Of a DNA stretch of 64,000 nt, positions 62,058 to 64,000 are shown one piece after another. The translations under genes and the position numbers were made by a program. Source of the stretch: Neolentinus lepideus HHB14362 ss-1 (lineage: Eukaryota > Basidiomycota > Agaricomycetes > Gloeophyllales > Gloeophyllaceae). The notes under the pieces are model-generated. The model ran no database searches, was not told the DNA's origin, and was given only the letters and a program-made list of their open reading frames with translations. The stretch lies in the NCBI GenBank assembly GCA_001632425.1, contig KV425591.1, positions 36,423 through 100,422 on the forward strand, read 5' to 3'. The number at the start of each line of letters is the position of its first letter. Position 1 is the stretch's first letter.

Positions 62058-64000
62058 CTCCCCCTTAATGTGGTTATACCTAAGCGCTCGCGAAGCTCCA
62101 TGAACTTTATCGTTCCTAAGGCTTTGGTAAAAATATCCGCCAGGTTGTCGCCGCTCCGAACGTGCGGTACCTTGATAGATTTTGTGTCAGTGATATGATT
62201 CCGAATGAAGTGGTATTTGATATTGATGTGTCTGGCACGCCCGTGGTCGATCGGATTGTGTGCGAGGGCTCTTGCGGCAGCGTTGTCTTCGTATATCGTT
62301 GTTGGCCCGTCCTGAGGAAAACCAAGCTCTGAAAATAATGCTCGCAGCCATAGTGCTTGGCTTCCTGCTGCGGCGAGCGCCATATATTCTGCCTCCATGG
62401 AGCTGAGCGCTACCGACCTCTGTTTCTTTGATGACCAGGTTATAGCGCCTTCCGCTAACAGAAACACGTTTCCACCAATAGATTTCCTGTCATCCAAATT
62501 TGTGCCCCAGTCCGCGTCGACGTATCTGATCGGCGCTATCTCCCCCTGAGATCTATACTCCAGCGCTAAGTCGCGGGTTCCTTTTAGGTATCGTAAGACA
62601 CGTTTGACAGCAGTCCAGTGTTCCGGTCCAGGGTTTTGTGAGAATTGTGCGAGGGTCTGGACCGCATAGGCTATGTCGGGTCGTGTTCCGATAACCAGGT
62701 ACATGAGCGATCTGACAGCTTCCCGATAAGGTACTCCAATCATTTCTGGGTTTTCTTCGGAGATTGCCAGTTTTCTGAACTGTGCTCCTGGTTCCATAGG
62801 CGTCGTACTCATGTGTGCATCTGTCATATTGAACCAGATGAGTAATTTGTCGATGTAGGCCTTTTGACAGAGCTGCATGGTCTGGGTGATGCGGTCGCGG
62901 ATGATTTTGATTCCCAATAAGTGTTTGATCGACCCTAGTTTGCTCATTTCGAAGTTCGTTTCGAGTTCCGACATGATCTCCGCGATGAGATTTCTAGTTT
63001 TGGCAGCTGCTGTCAGGTCGTCGACATGGACGGCAATAAAGCTCGGGCCTTGATCGGTATCGCGGCGATAGACACAATGTTCAACACTGATGATCTCCCA
63101 TCCTCGATCTAGTAGGAATTCATCAAGTACCTCGTGCCATTTGCGCCCTGCCTGTTTGAGTCCGTATAAGGTATGAAGAAGTCAGCAGACCTTATCTGTC
63201 CCATCTTCATATCCACGTGGTTGACGCATGTAGATTTCTTCTTTGAGGAAACTGTTTAGGTACGCTCCCACGACATCGAGCTGTTCTATTTCGAGGTCGA
63301 GTATAGTTGCGATTGCCAGGATGATGCGTAGTGACTCTAGTCGGACGACGGGTGAGAAAGTTTCAGTGTAATCAATGCCGTGTATTTGATTGTATCCTTG
63401 GGCGACGAGCCGTGCTTTGTATTTGCGTCGTACTTGATCTTGAATACCCATTTGTTGCCGATCGCTTTCCGGCCCTTCGGTAATGTTACCAGTTCCCAGA
63501 TTCTCATTGACTCCAGCTGTCTGATCTCTGTGTTCATCACCGCTTCCCATTTCTTGCCATCGTCCCATCCTAACGCCTCTTGATGCGACTTTGGGTCTTC
63601 TTCGGCCACTTGTCCTAGATAGGCAATTTCGGCGCTTTCCGAGCCTTTTGTCTCTTCTTCGTCCGTAGGCTTGGGTTGTGGCTGTGCAGCATCTGGTATG
63701 GCATTCTGCCCTATCTTGTGAAGTGCGTGGTAATCGGGTTTATTCAGCTGGGCTAGGCGTTCACTTGGCGGTCGTGGTGGCATGGTGAATTTGGTACGTG
63801 GCTTCTTCGTGGGGACTGTGTCGTTGTTTGTAGATGGATTGTCTGTAGTCGGGTTGTCTGTAGTATGCGTCTCCCCCTCAATCCGAGCTACGGGACTTGA
63901 AATGTCATCATCATTGGTGTGGTCAGGCGGAGTGGGTTCTGCAGCAGTGGAAAAAATAACATTTCTGGACTTGCCGATGCGCCGTTTGCCCTGATCCCAG
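62045..64000 (-). pseudogene. Third element: copia pol, C-terminal part, cut by the window edge
   Basis: A different copia family from the nested one. The minus strand runs from beyond the right edge to 62045 and covers reverse transcriptase and RNase H. Reverse transcriptase shows [44 protein letters not shown] and an intact VHVDDLT. RNase H shows PDIAYAVQTLAQFSQNPGP, YVDADWGTN, SSMEAEYMAL and ADIFTKAL. A TGA at 63184-63182 and a one-base shift near 63430 break it. It lacks the catalytic-site loss seen in the nested copy, so it is probably younger. The last codons overlap the LTR. Confidence 0.88.

Noticed and set aside
61811..64000. Treating the right-edge copia as part of the nested copia element
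   Set aside because: Its LTR, reverse transcriptase and RNase H sequences are clearly different from those at 48-54 kb.

Overview
The window reads as nuclear DNA of a filamentous basidiomycete, most likely an Agaricomycete. The signs are many short GT-AG introns (mostly 41-70 bases), a FunK1-type fungal protein kinase, F-box/leucine-rich proteins in duplicate, a secreted sedolisin peptidase, and Ty1/copia plus chromodomain Ty3/gypsy retrotransposons. I saw no bacterial operons, CRISPR array, rRNA or convincing tRNA. Exon coordinates were worked out by hand from reading frames, splice signals and remembered family patterns; no search was run.

Left part (1-29.6 kb). A FunK1 kinase runs off the left edge (minus strand). 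A degraded F-box gene follows at 3.3-4.5 kb. Next come the ER chaperone ROT1 (7.0-7.85 kb), the first copy of an uncharacterised paralogous pair (10.7-12.0 kb), and an arylsulfatase with an apparent frameshift (12.5-14.4 kb). A 1.08-kb almost perfect hairpin-forming inverted repeat lies at 15.6-16.7 kb. Further right are the proteasome beta-6 subunit (19.1-20.2 kb), a second degraded F-box copy (22.5-23.9 kb), two small hypothetical genes (24.8 and 26.0 kb) and the AAA ATPase AFG2 (26.5-29.6 kb, 12 exons).

Middle part (29.6-47.7 kb). GPI16/PIG-T, a GPI-transamidase subunit, is divergent from AFG2. It is followed by a small cysteine-rich protein split into four exons, ATP synthase subunit f with a 9-base microexon, HIS1 (ATP phosphoribosyltransferase), an intact PIF/Harbinger-like MITE, the second copy of the uncharacterised pair, a 16-exon sedolisin (tripeptidyl-peptidase-like), and an HpcH/HpaI aldolase.

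Right part (47.85-64 kb) is a transposon graveyard. A second MITE copy was split by a copia element (48,096-60,349, minus strand, duplicated target CTGGT). That copia element took a 1.13-kb insertion inside gag, and a chromodomain gypsy element (54,404-59,922, duplicated target AGTGG) landed inside its 5' LTR. A further solo-LTR-like segment and a third, unrelated copia element at the right edge complete it. Most in-frame stops in these elements look like arginine CGA turned into TGA, and the LTR pairs I compared differ mainly as CA/TG/CG alternatives. This is the footprint of cytosine methylation and deamination at CpG.

The host genes are mostly unlinked housekeeping functions (secretory pathway and GPI anchoring, proteasome, ribosome maturation, ATP synthase, histidine synthesis), so no operon-like pathway is implied. 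The two families with two copies each (F-box and the uncharacterised pair) point to local duplication.
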